Notes: generated by a model not told the origin, from the sequence alone. Counted from the first letter of the stretch, positions 28,503 to 40,385 are shown. The stretch: DNA of 49,666 nt from Deinococcus marmoris (GCF_001949125.1 NZ_MSTI01000095.1:1-49666); one strand, 5' to 3'. A program made the numbers and translations.

Positions 28503-28531
28503 GAGAGGGGCGCGAACGTTGCACCCCTCTC
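28503..28531 (+). terminator. Hairpin 2 after the binding-protein gene
   Basis: GAGAGGGG pairs with CCCCTCTC over a 13-base loop, followed by CCTTCATTT. It lies about 20 bases before the ribosome-binding site of the permease gene. Confidence 0.6.
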
Positions 28532-28567
28532 CCTTCATTTCAAGAGTAGTTGAGGAGGTGCTTGCCT

Positions 28568-29424
28568 TTGCGATACCGCACGACGCCGTGGTTGTTCCTG
28601 ACGCCCTTCCTGCTGGCCTTTACCGCGTTTTTCATCGCCCCGGTGGGTTACGCCGTGTACCTGAGCCTGTTCATCAAAAAGCGCAGCGGCTTCGGCCCCG
28701 CCAAGAGTGTGTTCGGCGGGCTGGAGAACTACGTCCGGGCCTTCCAGGACACCGCTTTCCTGCAATCGCTGGGCAACATCCTGCTGTTTCTGGCGATCCA
28801 GGTGCCGATCATGCTGATCGTGGCCACGGCGATGGCCCTGATTCTGGACAGCGTGAAATCCGGCGCAGCGCAGAAGTTCTTCCGCACCGCTTTCTACCTG
28901 CCGTATACCGTGCCCGGCGTGATCGCGGGCTTGCTGTGGGGCTACCTGTACAGCAAGAACCTCTCGCCGCTGAACCAGATCACGGGCTGGAAGACCGACT
29001 TTCTCAGCAGCAGCATTCTGCTGTTCAGCATCGGCAATATCGTCACCTGGACGTGGACGGGTTACAACATGATCACGCTGTACGCCGCGCTTCAGAACGT
29101 GCCAGGAGACATCTACGAGGCCGCCCGCATTGACGGCGCGAGCAACTGGAGCCTGACGCGCTATATCAAGCTGCCGCTGCTGCGTCCGGCGCTGACCTTG
29201 ACCGCCATCTTCTCGATCATCGGCACCATGCAGATCTTCTCGGAGCCGTTCGTGCTGCGTCCGCTGGGTTACGTGCCGGACAACATCACGCCCAACACCT
29301 ACCTGTATCTGGCGGTGGCCCGTGACGGCAACTTCGGCTACGGCGCGGCGCTGGCGATCATCATGGCGCTGTTTACCCTGGTGTTCAGCAGCTTCTTCTT
29401 GCGGAACGTTCGGGGAGAATCATC

Positions 29425-29428
<4 letters not shown>
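28568..29428 (+). CDS. Sugar ABC transporter permease (MalF type)
   Basis: The 286-residue inner-membrane protein has six membrane segments and the EAA loop ([25 protein letters not shown], about residues 190-215) that contacts the ATPase. I place the start at TTG 28568, nine bases after GAGGAGG; TTG at 28562 is the alternative, and a TTG at 28550 overlaps the ribosome-binding site. The stop overlaps the next start as ATGA. No ATPase gene is in the cluster, so a shared MsmK/UgpC-type ATPase encoded elsewhere is expected. Confidence 0.93.
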
Positions 29429-30339
<911 letters not shown>

Positions 30340-30770
30340 TGTTGCGTGGGCTTAGGCTTTAGCGATTTGCCCCACCCCCCAGCCCTCTACCCAGGGGGCA
30401 GGGGGGGCGGCGCTGCGCTAGGCACGAGTTTTCGTGCATTTTGAGCGGCGCAGGATGTTGGCCTTCAGGTCTGATGCCCTGCTTTGTGACGCCGAATGCG
30501 GCCCGTCCGCTTAGCGCCCGACGGCCTTCGGTTGCTGCTTAATTGGCGTTTTTGTGCGCTGAATAAAACAAGGACGCCTGGCTTTTAGCTCCTCCCCCCC
30601 TGCGGGGGAGGCTGGGAGGGGAGAACCGCAAACGCCTTCCCAGCGCTACCCGAATAAAATTTCGTCCCACATCCCTGGCGATTCAGCCACGAACCCGCCC
30701 AATCAATCTCCAGCATCCAGCCCTCAGACCCTTGACCCTTAGACCTCCAGACCCTCCCCAGGACATCCCC
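30340..30770. other. 431-base non-coding region between permease and GH42 genes
   Basis: No convincing gene is seen. It contains an imperfect GC hairpin (CCCCCCAGCCC with GGGCAGGGGGG, about 30372-30410), a small GCACGA/TCGTGC hairpin (about 30422-30437) and the 65-bp repeat at 30582-30646. The last 50 bases have short repeats of CAGACCC/TAGACC type. No good promoter was found, so the GH42 gene may be read from upstream. Confidence 0.6.
30582..30646 (-). repeat. 65-bp GC-rich repeat, inverted copy of 21506-21570
   Basis: Read on the minus strand it matches the plus strand at 21506-21570 in 60 of 65 positions, including GGAAGGCGTTTGCGGTTC and CTCCCAGCCTCCCCCGCAG. The two copies lie 9 kb apart in opposite orientation. 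This copy lacks the 17-bp ends of the MITE-like element. Confidence 0.8.
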
Positions 30771-32780
30771 ATGACCCAATCCAAATCCACCGCCGCCCCA
30801 CACCTTCAGCTCGGTTCCTGCGATTACCCGGAGCATGTGCCGCCAGACCGCTGGGTTCCCTACGCAAAGCAGCAAAAAGAACTGGGCCTGAGCTATGTCC
30901 GCATTGCCGAGTTTGCCTGGAGCCGCATGGAACCGCGTCCCGGCGAGTACGACTGGGCCTGGCTGGACACCGCCATTGACGCCTACCACGCCCAGGGTTT
31001 GCGCGTGGTGCTGTGTACGCCCACACCCACGCCGCCCGCGTGGCTGATCCGCGCCCATCCCGAAATTCTGCCCATCGACGCGCAGGGCCGCGTGCGCGAA
31101 TTTGGAGCGCGGCGGCAGTACGACTTTGCCAGCCCCATCTACCGCGAGCATTCCCAACGCATCACGCGGGCGATGGCCGAGCGCTACGGCGAGCATCCGG
31201 CGGTGGCGGGGTGGCAGACCGACAACGAATTCGGCTGTCACAACACGGCCCGCAGTTACGGCGGGGCCAGCGCCGAGGCATTTCCGGTCTGGCTGGAAAA
31301 GAAATACGGCACGCTGGACGCTTTAAACGTGGCCTGGGGCAATGTCTTCTGGAGCATGGAATACGACGGCTGGGCGCAGATCAAGCCGCCGAATCTGACC
31401 GTGGCCGAGCCGAACCCGTCGCATGTGCTGGACTTCTACCGCTTTGCCTCCGACATGGTGGCCGAGTTTCAGGCCGAGCAGGTGGCCATTCTGCGAGAGC
31501 TGTCGCCGGGGCGTTTCGTCACGCACAACTTCATGATTTTTGAAATGGGCTTTGACCACTACGAGGTGGCAAAGGGCCTGGATTTCGTGACCTGGGACAA
31601 CTATCCGCTGGGGATGCTGGAATTCTTTGCCCCGCCCGGCAGCGGCGAGGATGTAAAGACGCACTTTGCGCGGACGGGGCAGCCGGATCTGATCGCCTTC
31701 AACCACGATCTGTACCGGGGCCTGCTGGGCGGAAAGAACGCGCTGGGACGCGACGGCGCAGGCACACCGAATGGCCCCTGGGTCATGGAGCAGCAGTGTG
31801 GGCAGGTCAACTGGGCACCCTTCAACCCGCTGCCCGCCGACGGCGCGGTGCAACTGTGGACGGCGCAGGCGTGGGCGCACGGCGCGGATGTCGTCAGCTA
31901 TTTCCGCTGGCGGGCCGCCACGATGGCGCAGGAGGTCATGCACTCCGGCCTGCTGCGCCACGACGAGACGCCAGACCGGGGCTTTGTGGAAGTGGCCGAG
32001 CTGGACACCACGCAGTTCCCGGTGGGCGAGGTCACCGCGAAAGTGGCCGTGCTGCACGACTACGACAGCCTGTGGCTCTACGACGAGCAGAAGCACAGCG
32101 CGTCCCTGAGCTACTGGACGCAGACGCTGACCTATTACATGGCGCTGCGTAGCGTGGGCGTGGATGTGGACGTGATTCACGCCGACGCCGATTTGAGCGG
32201 CTATGCGGTGATCGTCGCGCCTGCCATCACGCTGGTCTCCAAGGAGCGGGCGGCGCATTGGACGGCGGCAGTGGAAGCCGGGGCAAAGTTGGTCTGCGGC
32301 CCGCGCACCGCCTTCCGCACACCGGGCGGCGAGACCTGGGCGGACGGGCAATTTGGCCCGCTGTCGGAACTGGTGGGCGCGAAGCTGCTGCAATACGATT
32401 CGCTGCGCCCCACCCTCTCCCAGAAGGTGACCGGGGGCGGCGGCGATTTTGCAGCGCACGCCTGGGCCGAGAGCTACTGCACGCAGAACGCCGAAACGCT
32501 TTACAGCTACTCGGGCGGCCCGCTGGACGGCCAGAGCGCGGTGATCCGCAACAGCAACGTGACCGTGATCGGCGCACACAGCGAGAAGCTCGTTGGCACC
32601 GTGCTGGCCGAAGTGCTGAGGGGCGCGGACGTGACCGTGACGCCTCTCCCGGACGGCGTGCGCCTCAGCCGCCGGGCGGGGAAAGTCCTGCTTCAGAACT
32701 GGAACCCGGACGCGGTGGAGTGGAACGGACAGACGCTGGAGGCAGTCAGCTTTACCGTTTTGGAGTATGGGCATGTCTGA
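30771..32780 (+). CDS. Beta-galactosidase, glycoside hydrolase family 42
   Basis: The 669-residue enzyme cleaves terminal beta-galactosides with retention. The catalytic TIM barrel has the acid/base Glu in [11 protein letters not shown] (E153) and the nucleophile Glu in [14 protein letters not shown] (E340). A trimerisation domain (about 395-600, ...[25 protein letters not shown]) and a small C-terminal beta domain follow. No signal peptide is seen, so it acts on imported sugars. The ATG at 30771 gives MTQSKS.... The cysteine cluster that binds zinc in several GH42 enzymes is not apparent ([13 protein letters not shown] in its place). Its 3' end overlaps the alpha-galactosidase gene by 8 bases. 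Confidence 0.95.
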   Translation: MTQSKSTAAPHLQLGSCDYPEHVPPDRWVPYAKQQKELGLSYVRIAEFAWSRMEPRPGEYDWAWLDTAIDAYHAQGLRVVLCTPTPTPPAWLIRAHPEILPIDAQGRVREFGARRQYDFASPIYREHSQRITRAMAERYGEHPAVAGWQTDNEFGCHNTARSYGGASAEAFPVWLEKKYGTLDALNVAWGNVFWSMEYDGWAQIKPPNLTVAEPNPSHVLDFYRFASDMVAEFQAEQVAILRELSPGRFVTHNFMIFEMGFDHYEVAKGLDFVTWDNYPLGMLEFFAPPGSGEDVKTHFARTGQPDLIAFNHDLYRGLLGGKNALGRDGAGTPNGPWVMEQQCGQVNWAPFNPLPADGAVQLWTAQAWAHGADVVSYFRWRAATMAQEVMHSGLLRHDETPDRGFVEVAELDTTQFPVGEVTAKVAVLHDYDSLWLYDEQKHSASLSYWTQTLTYYMALRSVGVDVDVIHADADLSGYAVIVAPAITLVSKERAAHWTAAVEAGAKLVCGPRTAFRTPGGETWADGQFGPLSELVGAKLLQYDSLRPTLSQKVTGGGGDFAAHAWAESYCTQNAETLYSYSGGPLDGQSAVIRNSNVTVIGAHSEKLVGTVLAEVLRGADVTVTPLPDGVRLSRRAGKVLLQNWNPDAVEWNGQTLEAVSFTVLEYGHV

Positions 32781-34269
32781 ATGGACGCTTGCCATTGACC
32801 CGGCCACCGTGCGCGTGCTGATCAGCGGCTACCAGTCCTGGAGCGAGGCCGAACTGCGCCCGCTGACCGACGTGCAGGCCACCCCCCTGATGCAGTGGCG
32901 GCAGGAGCAGGGCCACGACCCGGCCTTTCTGCCCAGCGGCGAGGCGGGCGTGTGGCGCAGCCATACCGTGCTGGCGCTGGTTCGCCCGGATGGCGGCGGC
33001 TGGGTAGGTGCGGCGCGGGACGCCACGAACAGTTTTATCCACTGGGAAGCGCGGGCCGAGGGCGACTCAGTAGACAGTGGCAGGGTGCGCGTGTCCGGCA
33101 CGGTGGAAGGCCCAGCCGTGGAACTGACCTGGGATGAGACGGGCGACGTGATCGGCACGCTGGAACGCCGCGCCGCCGAGCTGGGACAGACCATGCACGC
33201 CCGCACCCCTGCGCCGCAGCGGGTCTGGTGTAGCTGGTACAGCTATTACCGGGACGTGACGCTGGACGCCATGCTGGAGAACGCCCGACTGGCCCGCGAA
33301 CACAAGTTGCCCTTTGATGTCTTCCAACTGGACGACGGCTTTCAGAGCGATCTGGGCGACTGGTTCACCGCCTCGGACCATTTTGGGGGCCATGCGCGGG
33401 ACCTTCCGGCAGGGTTGAAAGAACTGGGCTTCACGGCGGGGCTGTGGCTGGCCCCCTTTCTGGCCTCGCCCACCTCGCAACTGTTCAAGGACCATCCTGA
33501 GTGGATGCTGCGCGGCGAGGACGATAAGCCGCTGGCGGTGGGCTACAACTGGGGCGGTGCGTATTACGCGCTGGACACCACGCACCCCGAAGTGCTGGAG
33601 TGGCTGCGCGATCTGGCCGCCACCGCACGCGGCTGGGGCTACCCCTACCTGAAGCTGGACTTCCTGTACGGCGCGGCATTGCCTGGGGTGCGGCATGATC
33701 CGTCGGTGGGCCGGGCGGCGGCGTACCGCAACGGCCTCCAGGCATTGCGCGACGGCGCGGGAGACGACGCTTTCCTGCTGGGCTGCGGCGCACCGCTCTC
33801 CAGCAGCATCGGCATCGTGGACGCCATGCGCACCGGACCGGATGTGGCCCCGCTGTGGGACGAGGAATCGCGCCGGGTGTGGCTGGGCGATGCCACCGGC
33901 CCCAGCGCCCGCAACGCGCTGCACACGTCCCTTTCGCGCTGGTATCAGCACTCGTGGTATCAACCGGACCCGGACGTGGCGATCTGCCGCCGCGAACTGA
34001 GCCTGCTGAACTCCACAGAACGCCACGCAATAGCCGCCATGCTGGACGTGGTGGGCGGCCTGCGCGCCAGCAGTGACCCGATTGCCATGCTGGACGCCGA
34101 AGGGCTGGCGCTGCTGCGGCAATGTCTGGAGATCAGCACGCCGGACCGGCCCCTCACCCTGACCGAGAGTTTCGGCGGCGCACTCACGCACTTCACGCGG
34201 GCCACCTTCAACCTGACTGACTCGGGTATCGGTGACCTGCCCGCGCATGGCGCAAAATGGCCGTTATGA
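32773..34269 (+). CDS. Alpha-galactosidase, GH36 type
   Basis: The 498-residue cytosolic enzyme removes alpha-linked galactose from sugars such as melibiose or raffinose. Landmarks are [44 protein letters not shown] with the nucleophile Asp (D296), and [10 protein letters not shown] with the acid/base Asp (D357). It is shorter than the 700-residue GH36 enzymes because the N-terminal beta domain is reduced (about 150 residues). The ATG at 32773 is 7 bases after GGAG; one at 32767 is too close. It overlaps GH42 upstream and galT downstream (ATGA). Confidence 0.92.
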   Translation: MSEWTLAIDPATVRVLISGYQSWSEAELRPLTDVQATPLMQWRQEQGHDPAFLPSGEAGVWRSHTVLALVRPDGGGWVGAARDATNSFIHWEARAEGDSVDSGRVRVSGTVEGPAVELTWDETGDVIGTLERRAAELGQTMHARTPAPQRVWCSWYSYYRDVTLDAMLENARLAREHKLPFDVFQLDDGFQSDLGDWFTASDHFGGHARDLPAGLKELGFTAGLWLAPFLASPTSQLFKDHPEWMLRGEDDKPLAVGYNWGGAYYALDTTHPEVLEWLRDLAATARGWGYPYLKLDFLYGAALPGVRHDPSVGRAAAYRNGLQALRDGAGDDAFLLGCGAPLSSSIGIVDAMRTGPDVAPLWDEESRRVWLGDATGPSARNALHTSLSRWYQHSWYQPDPDVAICRRELSLLNSTERHAIAAMLDVVGGLRASSDPIAMLDAEGLALLRQCLEISTPDRPLTLTESFGGALTHFTRATFNLTDSGIGDLPAHGAKWPL

Positions 34270-35387
34270 CCTCCACCGCCGCCAGCCAGACCCATCAGCA
34301 GGCCCCATATCAGCAGGACTTTACCAAGCCGGATGGCCGCCCGCTGACCCTGTACGGCTTGCAGCCCATCGTGGTCACGTCCGAGATCCCCAGCCCCAGC
34401 CCGGACCCGGTGGACGCCCGCCCGGTCATGCGCTGGCACCCCCTGCGCGGCGAGTGGGTGATGTATGCCGCGCACCGTCTGGGGCGCACCTTTCTGCCAC
34501 CGCCCGAATACAATCCGCTGGCTCCTACTTCTGATCCTGAGCATCCCACCGAGTTGCCGCGCGGCGAGTACGATCTGGCCGTTTTCGCCAACCGTTTTCC
34601 CAGCCTCACGTTGAATGCCCCCAAGCCCCCGCCCGGCCCGGCAGATACGCGGGCGGGCGTGGGCGCGTGTGAAGTCGTGGTGTTCAGCCAGAACGCGGAT
34701 GGGCGTCTGTCTGATCTCAGCGACGCTCAAATGTCGTTGCTGCTCTCCGTCTGGGCCGACAGAACCTCACGCTTCGCGGCGGGCGGCGTGATCAAAAGCG
34801 TGCTGGCCTTTGAAAACCGGGGCGTGGAAGTCGGGGTCACCCTACACCACCCACACGGCCAGATTTACGCCTATGACCACCTTCCACCCGTGGCGACACG
34901 GATGCTGGAGATGGCACAGAAGCATCAGGCCGAGACGGGAAATGCCTGGATTGCCGATTTCGTGGCTGCCGAAAGGGAGGCGGGGGAACGCATCGTTCAC
35001 GACGAGGGCGCGGCGCTGAGCATCGTGCCGCCCTTTGCCCGCTACACCTACGAGACCTGGATTCTCCCGGCGCGTCCGGTGGGCCTGCTCTCTGAGTTGA
35101 CGGATGACGAGCGCGACGCGTTCGCCCGCACCCTGAAAGACGCCCTGCTGCGCCTGGACGCCCTGTTCGGCGTGCGGATGCCGTATCTGATGACGGTGCA
35201 TCAAAGCCCCCTGGATGGGCCGCACCCCGAGTTTCCTATGCATATCGAGCTGTACCCGTATCTGCGGGCAGCAGGGCGCATGAAGTATCTGGCCGGAACC
35301 GAGCAGGGCGCGGGCGAGTTCGCCAACGACAAATTCCCCGAAGTGGCGGCGGCGGAACTGCGGGCGGTGAATCTTGAAGACGTTTGA
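34266..35387 (+). CDS. galT: Galactose-1-phosphate uridylyltransferase
   Basis: GalT moves UMP from UDP-glucose to galactose-1-phosphate in the Leloir pathway. The 373 residues include [21 protein letters not shown] near the N-terminus, ANRFPSL, and the active site LHHPHGQI, in which H197 is the residue that carries UMP. The C-terminal half has [10 protein letters not shown] and FPMHIELYP. The zinc-binding cysteines of E. coli GalT are absent. The ATG at 34266 overlaps the alpha-galactosidase stop as ATGA; 34257 is a possible alternative. galK follows with a 14-base overlap. Confidence 0.96.
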   Translation: MTSTAASQTHQQAPYQQDFTKPDGRPLTLYGLQPIVVTSEIPSPSPDPVDARPVMRWHPLRGEWVMYAAHRLGRTFLPPPEYNPLAPTSDPEHPTELPRGEYDLAVFANRFPSLTLNAPKPPPGPADTRAGVGACEVVVFSQNADGRLSDLSDAQMSLLLSVWADRTSRFAAGGVIKSVLAFENRGVEVGVTLHHPHGQIYAYDHLPPVATRMLEMAQKHQAETGNAWIADFVAAEREAGERIVHDEGAALSIVPPFARYTYETWILPARPVGLLSELTDDERDAFARTLKDALLRLDALFGVRMPYLMTVHQSPLDGPHPEFPMHIELYPYLRAAGRMKYLAGTEQGAGEFANDKFPEVAAAELRAVNLEDV

Positions 35388-36405
35388 AGATGTCTTCGGC
35401 AGCGTGCCAGAGGTCACAGCCTCTGCACCGGGCCGGGTGAATCTGCTGGGCGAACACACGGATTATCAGGGCGGTTTCGTGCTGCCCACGGCCATCCCGC
35501 AAAGGGCAACGGTGGGCCTGGGCAGAAATGGGACACCCAGTCATGTTCTCTACAGCGCCAACCTCGAAAAGACCCTGCGTGTCCCGGTGGGCGAGGTGGG
35601 CACCGAGTTCGCCCCCTATCTGACGGGCTGCCTGAAGCTGAGCGGCGTGACGGAAGGGCTGAACGTCCACATTTCCAGCGAGGTACCCAGCGGCGGCCTG
35701 AGCAGCAGCGCGGCGTTGGAAGTCGCCACCCTGCGGGCCTTGCGGGAGCTGTACGGGTTGGACCTGGACGACGTAGCTCTGGCCCTGCGTGGCGTGCAGG
35801 TGGAGCATGAATTTGTGGGCGTCAAATGCGGTGTGATGGACCAGCTTGCCAGCAGTCTGGCCGATACCCGCACCATGTTGCTGGTGGACACCCGCAGCCT
35901 GGAACGCCGCGCCGTGCCGTTTCCGGCCGGGGCCGAGGTGCTGGTGATGGATTCCGGCGTGCCGCGCCGTCTGGCCGAGAGCGGCTACAACGAGCGCCGC
36001 GCCCAGGTGGAGGAAGCCGCCCGGTTGCTGGGCGTCAAGGAACTGCGTGATGTGACCGACATCAGCGTCGTGGAGTCTCTCCCCTCACCGCTGAAGGAAC
36101 GCGCCCGCCATGTGGTCAGCGAGAACGCCCGCGTGCTGGAAGGGTTAGAGGCCGATGCCACCCAGTTCGGCCTGTTGATGAACGCCACGCACGCCAGCCT
36201 GCGCGACGATTACGCCGTGTCTCACCCACTGGTGGACGATCTGGTGGCGTTGTTGCAAGCCCAACCGGACGTGTTCGGGGCACGGATCACCGGGGCGGGG
36301 TTTGGCGGTGCAGTGGTGGCGCTGGTACGGGAGGGGACAGCGGCAGAAGTCGGCGTGGCGGTGCTGGCCGATTACGGGACTTTGGGGAGCGTGGTTGTGC
36401 CGTAA
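35374..36405 (+). CDS. galK: Galactokinase
   Basis: GalK phosphorylates galactose at C1 with ATP, the first step of the Leloir pathway. The 343-residue GHMP kinase has the galactokinase signature ([20 protein letters not shown]), the ATP-binding loop [13 protein letters not shown], the catalytic Asp region ([12 protein letters not shown]) and the GHMP C-terminal motif [13 protein letters not shown]. The start is TTG at 35374 (L-K-T-F-E-D), with GGTGA upstream inside galT. It ends the galactoside operon and is followed by a strong hairpin. Confidence 0.96.
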   Translation: MKTFEDVFGSVPEVTASAPGRVNLLGEHTDYQGGFVLPTAIPQRATVGLGRNGTPSHVLYSANLEKTLRVPVGEVGTEFAPYLTGCLKLSGVTEGLNVHISSEVPSGGLSSSAALEVATLRALRELYGLDLDDVALALRGVQVEHEFVGVKCGVMDQLASSLADTRTMLLVDTRSLERRAVPFPAGAEVLVMDSGVPRRLAESGYNERRAQVEEAARLLGVKELRDVTDISVVESLPSPLKERARHVVSENARVLEGLEADATQFGLLMNATHASLRDDYAVSHPLVDDLVALLQAQPDVFGARITGAGFGGAVVALVREGTAAEVGVAVLADYGTLGSVVVP

Positions 36406-36422
36406 CCCGCTGGACAGAGAAA

Positions 36423-36451
36423 GGGGAGGCATTCCGTCTGGAAGCCTCCCC
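36423..36451. terminator. Terminator between galK and a convergent gene
   Basis: GGGGAGGC-A-TTCC pairs with GGAA-GCCTCCCC around a GTCT loop; outer AGAGA/TCTCT pairs extend it. It lies 18 bases after galK and 21 bases before the convergent stop codon, so it can serve both strands. Confidence 0.8.
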
Positions 36452-36471
36452 TCTCTGCTGTTCAGGCCGCG

Positions 36472-36663
36472 CTAAATCGAGACCCGGCCCGGCAGGGTGG
36501 TGGTGTCCTCCGGCTCCTCAAAACCGATGTCGGGGTTGCCGGGGCCGTCCTGCACCACATCCGGGTTTTTCTCATAACGCTGTGGAATCTTGCGCAGGCT
36601 CTCGGCGTCGCTGTGGTTCTCTGGCACTTCATCAAAATGCTCGTTGCTGGTGTGTCCGGTCAT
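36472..36663 (-). CDS. Small acidic protein of unknown function
   Basis: The 63-residue product is hydrophilic, acidic and Pro-rich (MTGHTSNEHFDEVPENHSDAESLRKIPQRYEKNPDVVQDGPGNP...) and probably disordered. TAGCGT lies 6 bases before the ATG, the leaderless layout seen for genuine genes in this window, which supports that it is expressed. No family is recognised; it is not part of the galactoside operon because it faces the other way. Confidence 0.65.
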   Translation of the reverse strand: MTGHTSNEHFDEVPENHSDAESLRKIPQRYEKNPDVVQDGPGNPDIGFEEPEDTTTLPGRVSI

Positions 36664-36750
36664 GCCCCCACGCTAAACGGCAGGGGCGGCGGCTGGGTGT
36701 GTCAAAGGTCAAGGCGGGTTCAGCCACAGCGTTTTACACTGATCCCACAC

Positions 36751-39700
36751 ATGAAACCCACAGCGATGAAGAATCTGGCAACGCTCCTGACCCTCGCGCT
36801 GGCGGCCTCGGCGGCGGCACAGACTTCCACAGCGCAGACTTTCCTTCCAGCGCCGCCCACGCTGCTGGCCCAGGCCAGTCCTGTGGCCGCCCCGCCTGTT
36901 CCCGCCAACACCGCCCGCATCAACTATTACCGCCTGGACGGCAAATATGATGGCTGGGGCCTGCACGTCTGGGAGGACACCTCCAGGCCCACCGAATGGA
37001 CCGCGCCACTAAACCAGACGGGCAAGAGCGATTTCGGGGTGTACTGGGACGTGCCGATGAAAACCGACTGGAAGAAACTGAATTTCATCATCCACAAGGG
37101 CGACGAGAAAGACCCCGGCCCGGATATGACGCTGCCTGCCGAGAAAGGCGCTCAGGCGTGGATCGTCAGCGGCAACCCGGCGGTCAACACCACCAGACCC
37201 GACACCAGTGTGCGGCAAGTGGGCGATCTGATGAAGCAACAGGCCATTATGCTGGGGCGCGATACGGTGGCGGTCAAGCCGGGATTCGCGCAGCCGGGCG
37301 CGTTCCTGACCCTGTACACCGCCCCCGACGCCTCGCTGAAGCTGACTCCGGCAGGGGTGGACGGCGGCACGACGCTGACGCTGGAAGAGGTGGAGGGCGG
37401 CCTGACCCCCGAACTGAAGGCCAAGGTTCCGTATCTGGCCAATTACACGCTGCTGCGCGTGCGTGAGGAAGACCGGGGCAGGATCGAGACGGCCCTGAAA
37501 GGCCAGTTGGCGATGTCCTCGGTGATGCCCGACGGCACGGTGCTGGACGCGACGGGGGTGCAGACGGCCTGGGCGCTGGATGACCTGTACGCCTACAGCG
37601 GGCCGCTGGGCGTGGCCTGGGCGGGCGATAAACCGACGGTACGCGTCTGGGCACCCACCGCGCAGGACGTGAAGCTGCGCCTCAGCGACGCGGACGGCAA
37701 GAACGAGAAAACCGTGGCCATGACCCGCGATAAGAGTGGCGTGTGGACGGCGGCGGGCGACGCGAGCTGGAAGAACCGCGCCTACCTGTTTGAAACCAGA
37801 GTGTTCGCGCCCAGCACGGGCAAGATCGAGACCAACCTCGTCACCGATCCGTATTCCGTGGCCCTGACGCTGAACAGCACGCGCAGCCTCCTGACTGACC
37901 TGAATGACGCGGCACAGAAGCCTGCCGGGTGGGACACGCTCAAAAAGCCCGCCCTGAATTCGGTGAATGACCTCAGCTTCTATGAGCTGCATCTGCGCGA
38001 CTTCAGCGCCGCCGACGCGACGGTTCCGGCGGCAGAGCGCGGCACGTATCTGGCCTTCACCCAGAGCGGCAGCGACGGCATGAAGCATCTGAAGGCGCTG
38101 GCCGACGCGGGCCTCAAGGCCATTCATCTGCTGCCCACCTTCGACATCGCCACCATCAACGAGGACAAGTCGCAGTGGAAATCGCCGGGCGATCTGGGCA
38201 AATTCCCGCCGAACAGCGACGAGCAGCAGAAAGCCGTGAACGCCGTCAAGGACGCCGACGCCTATAACTGGGGCTATGACCCCTACCACTACATGGTGCC
38301 GGAGGGCAGTTACGCGGTGAAGCCGGGCGAGCGCACGAAGGAATACCGCCAGATGGTCATGGCCCTGAACGCCTCGGGGTTGCGCGTGATTCAGGACGTG
38401 GTGTTCAACCACACCAACGCCAATGGGCAGGCCGAGCGCAGCGTGCTGGACAGGATCGTCCCCGGCTATTACCACCGCCTGAACGTGGACGGCGGCGTGG
38501 AGAACAGCACCTGTTGCTCCAACACCGCCACCGAACACAGCATGATGCGCCGCCTGATGATCGACACGCTGGTACTGATGGCGCGGCAGTACAGGGTGGA
38601 CGGCTTCCGCTTCGATCTGATGGGCCATCACCTCGTTTCCGACATGAAGGCGGCGCGGGCCGCCCTGGACGCCCTGACGGTGCAGAAAGACGGCGTGGAC
38701 GGCAGGAAAATCTACCTGTACGGCGAGGGCTGGGACTTTGGCGAGGTGCAGGGCAACAAGCGCGGCGTGAATGCCACGCAGGTCAACATGTACGGGCAGG
38801 GCATCGGCACCTTCAATGACCGGATTCGGGACGCGGTGCGCGGCGGCAACCCCTTCGGCGGCTTGCAGGAACAGGGCTTTGCCACCGGACTGGTGGGCCT
38901 GCCCAACGGCCAGAAGGGCGACACCGACGCGGCCAAGCTGCTTCAGCTTTCCGATTTGCTGCGGGTGGGCCTGACGGGCAACCTGCGCGACTACAAACTG
39001 ACGAACGCGGCGGGACAGACCGTGACCGGGGCGGGCATCAAATACGGCGATTCACCCGCCGGGTACGCGGCCAGCCCACAGGAAACCATCAACTACGCCA
39101 GCGCACACGACAACCAGACGCTGTTCGACGCCGTGCTGCTCAAGGCCCCGCAGAACGCGACGGGGGCGCAGCGCACGCGGATGCAGAATCTCGCCAACAG
39201 CCTGATCCTGCTGGGCCAGGGTTTGCCGTTCAGCACGTCGGGCGACGATCTGCTGCGCTCCAAGAGCTTCGACACCGACAGCTATAACAGCGGCGACTGG
39301 TTTAACACCATCGACTGGACGGGCAAAACCAACGGCTTTGGCCGGGGCCTGCCGCCCGCCGAGAAAAACGCCGACAACTGGAACCTGTACCGCAGGGTTC
39401 TGGGCAACGCGGCCCTGAAACCCAGCCCAGCCGATATTGGGCGGGCCTCCGACTCCTACCGCGAATTCCTGCGGGTGCGCTATTCCTCAGACCTGTTCCG
39501 GTTGGAGACGGCGGCGAAGGTGCAGCAGAGCCTGACTTTTCTGAACACTGGCCCCAAACAGCTTCCGGGCGTCATTGCCATGAAACTCAGCGGCGCGGTG
39601 AGTGCCACGAATCCCTATCAAAATATCGTGGTGGTCTTCAACGGCAGCGGGAAAGACGTGACCGTGACCGACGCGAAACTGGCGGGCCTGAATCTGAGCC

Positions 39701-39810
39701 TGCATCCTGCTCTGGCCGCCAGCACCGATTCCATCGTCAAGGCGAGCAAATACGCGGGCAACGGCGTGACCGTGCCGGGACTGACAACAGCGGTGTTCGT
39801 CGGGAAATGA
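36751..39810 (+). CDS. pulA: Secreted type I pullulanase
   Basis: The enzyme hydrolyses alpha-1,6 branch points of pullulan, glycogen and starch. The 1019 residues start with a signal peptide (MKPTAMKNLATLLTLALAASAAAQ). They continue with a CBM41-like starch-binding domain (INYYRLDGKYDGWGLHVWE...), a beta domain, a CBM48-like module (VRVWAPTAQDVKLRL, about 300) and a GH13 barrel with YNWGYDP (about 504-510, pullulanase type I mark), QDVVFNHT, GFRFDLMGHH (nucleophile D622), YLYGEGWDFG (acid E659) and SAHDNQTLFD. The ATG at 36751 is 10 bases behind TACACT. The next gene overlaps as ATGA. Confidence 0.95.
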   Translation: MKPTAMKNLATLLTLALAASAAAQTSTAQTFLPAPPTLLAQASPVAAPPVPANTARINYYRLDGKYDGWGLHVWEDTSRPTEWTAPLNQTGKSDFGVYWDVPMKTDWKKLNFIIHKGDEKDPGPDMTLPAEKGAQAWIVSGNPAVNTTRPDTSVRQVGDLMKQQAIMLGRDTVAVKPGFAQPGAFLTLYTAPDASLKLTPAGVDGGTTLTLEEVEGGLTPELKAKVPYLANYTLLRVREEDRGRIETALKGQLAMSSVMPDGTVLDATGVQTAWALDDLYAYSGPLGVAWAGDKPTVRVWAPTAQDVKLRLSDADGKNEKTVAMTRDKSGVWTAAGDASWKNRAYLFETRVFAPSTGKIETNLVTDPYSVALTLNSTRSLLTDLNDAAQKPAGWDTLKKPALNSVNDLSFYELHLRDFSAADATVPAAERGTYLAFTQSGSDGMKHLKALADAGLKAIHLLPTFDIATINEDKSQWKSPGDLGKFPPNSDEQQKAVNAVKDADAYNWGYDPYHYMVPEGSYAVKPGERTKEYRQMVMALNASGLRVIQDVVFNHTNANGQAERSVLDRIVPGYYHRLNVDGGVENSTCCSNTATEHSMMRRLMIDTLVLMARQYRVDGFRFDLMGHHLVSDMKAARAALDALTVQKDGVDGRKIYLYGEGWDFGEVQGNKRGVNATQVNMYGQGIGTFNDRIRDAVRGGNPFGGLQEQGFATGLVGLPNGQKGDTDAAKLLQLSDLLRVGLTGNLRDYKLTNAAGQTVTGAGIKYGDSPAGYAASPQETINYASAHDNQTLFDAVLLKAPQNATGAQRTRMQNLANSLILLGQGLPFSTSGDDLLRSKSFDTDSYNSGDWFNTIDWTGKTNGFGRGLPPAEKNADNWNLYRRVLGNAALKPSPADIGRASDSYREFLRVRYSSDLFRLETAAKVQQSLTFLNTGPKQLPGVIAMKLSGAVSATNPYQNIVVVFNGSGKDVTVTDAKLAGLNLSLHPALAASTDSIVKASKYAGNGVTVPGLTTAVFVGK

Positions 39811-40385
39811 GTGAAAAGCCGCTGCTCGTCCTCGTGACGGGCGTGCCGGGCAGTGGCAAGACCACGCTGGCCGCCGCCCTGAACGAGAGCCTGGGCTTTG
39901 CCCTGTTGTCGCGCGATGACTTTCAGGTGCGGTTGTGGAACCTGTGGCAGGATCAGCCCGATCTGCTGCCACAGGTTCCCAGAGCGCACTGGGCGGCGTA
40001 TTACGCCACGGTGGATGCTCTGCTGACTGCGGGTGTCAGCGTAATAGCCGAGGGCAGCGTCCACACCACGCGCGGCGCGGCGGAAATTGCGGAGCTGCTG
40101 CCCAAAGCCGACGCGGCGGTCATTCATTGCGTGGCCCCAAAAGCCGTGACCCACGAGCGTTTCCGCAGTCGCGCGGGCGTGGGCCGCCGCATCCATCCGG
40201 CCTACACCGACGCCGAGAACCTCCGGCAGATGGAGGAGAACCCGTCCCGCTGGGCGCACTTTGAGCGGTCCGTGGCGCTGGACATCCCCAAACTGATTGT
40301 GGAGACCGCAGACGGCTATCAGCCTGAACTGAGAGACATTCTGGAGTTCATCTGGGACGGTGGGACGGCTTCACTCAGTGGTTGA
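39807..40385 (+). CDS. P-loop AAA-type kinase-like protein
   Basis: The 192-residue protein has an N-terminal P-loop (LVLVTGVPGSGKTTLAAAL), followed by LLSRDDFQVRLWN, VIAEGSVHTTRGAAEI and a lid-like basic stretch (HERFRSRAGVGRRIHPAYTD), the layout of small AAA_33/zeta-toxin-like kinases acting on small molecules or nucleotides. The substrate is unknown. Its ATG overlaps the pullulanase stop by 4 bases, so it is made from the same mRNA even though one product is secreted and the other cytosolic. A sugar or nucleotide kinase role is only inference. Confidence 0.8.
   Translation: MSEKPLLVLVTGVPGSGKTTLAAALNESLGFALLSRDDFQVRLWNLWQDQPDLLPQVPRAHWAAYYATVDALLTAGVSVIAEGSVHTTRGAAEIAELLPKADAAVIHCVAPKAVTHERFRSRAGVGRRIHPAYTDAENLRQMEENPSRWAHFERSVALDIPKLIVETADGYQPELRDILEFIWDGGTASLSG

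Noticed and set aside
26880..28538. 552-codon minus-strand open frame opposite the sugar-binding protein
   Set aside because: Low-complexity His/Gly/Val-rich product, fully antisense to a clear gene with signal peptide and ribosome-binding site.
37009..38631. 540-codon minus-strand open frame inside pulA
   Set aside because: Antisense shadow of the pullulanase catalytic domain; no start signals and no domain.
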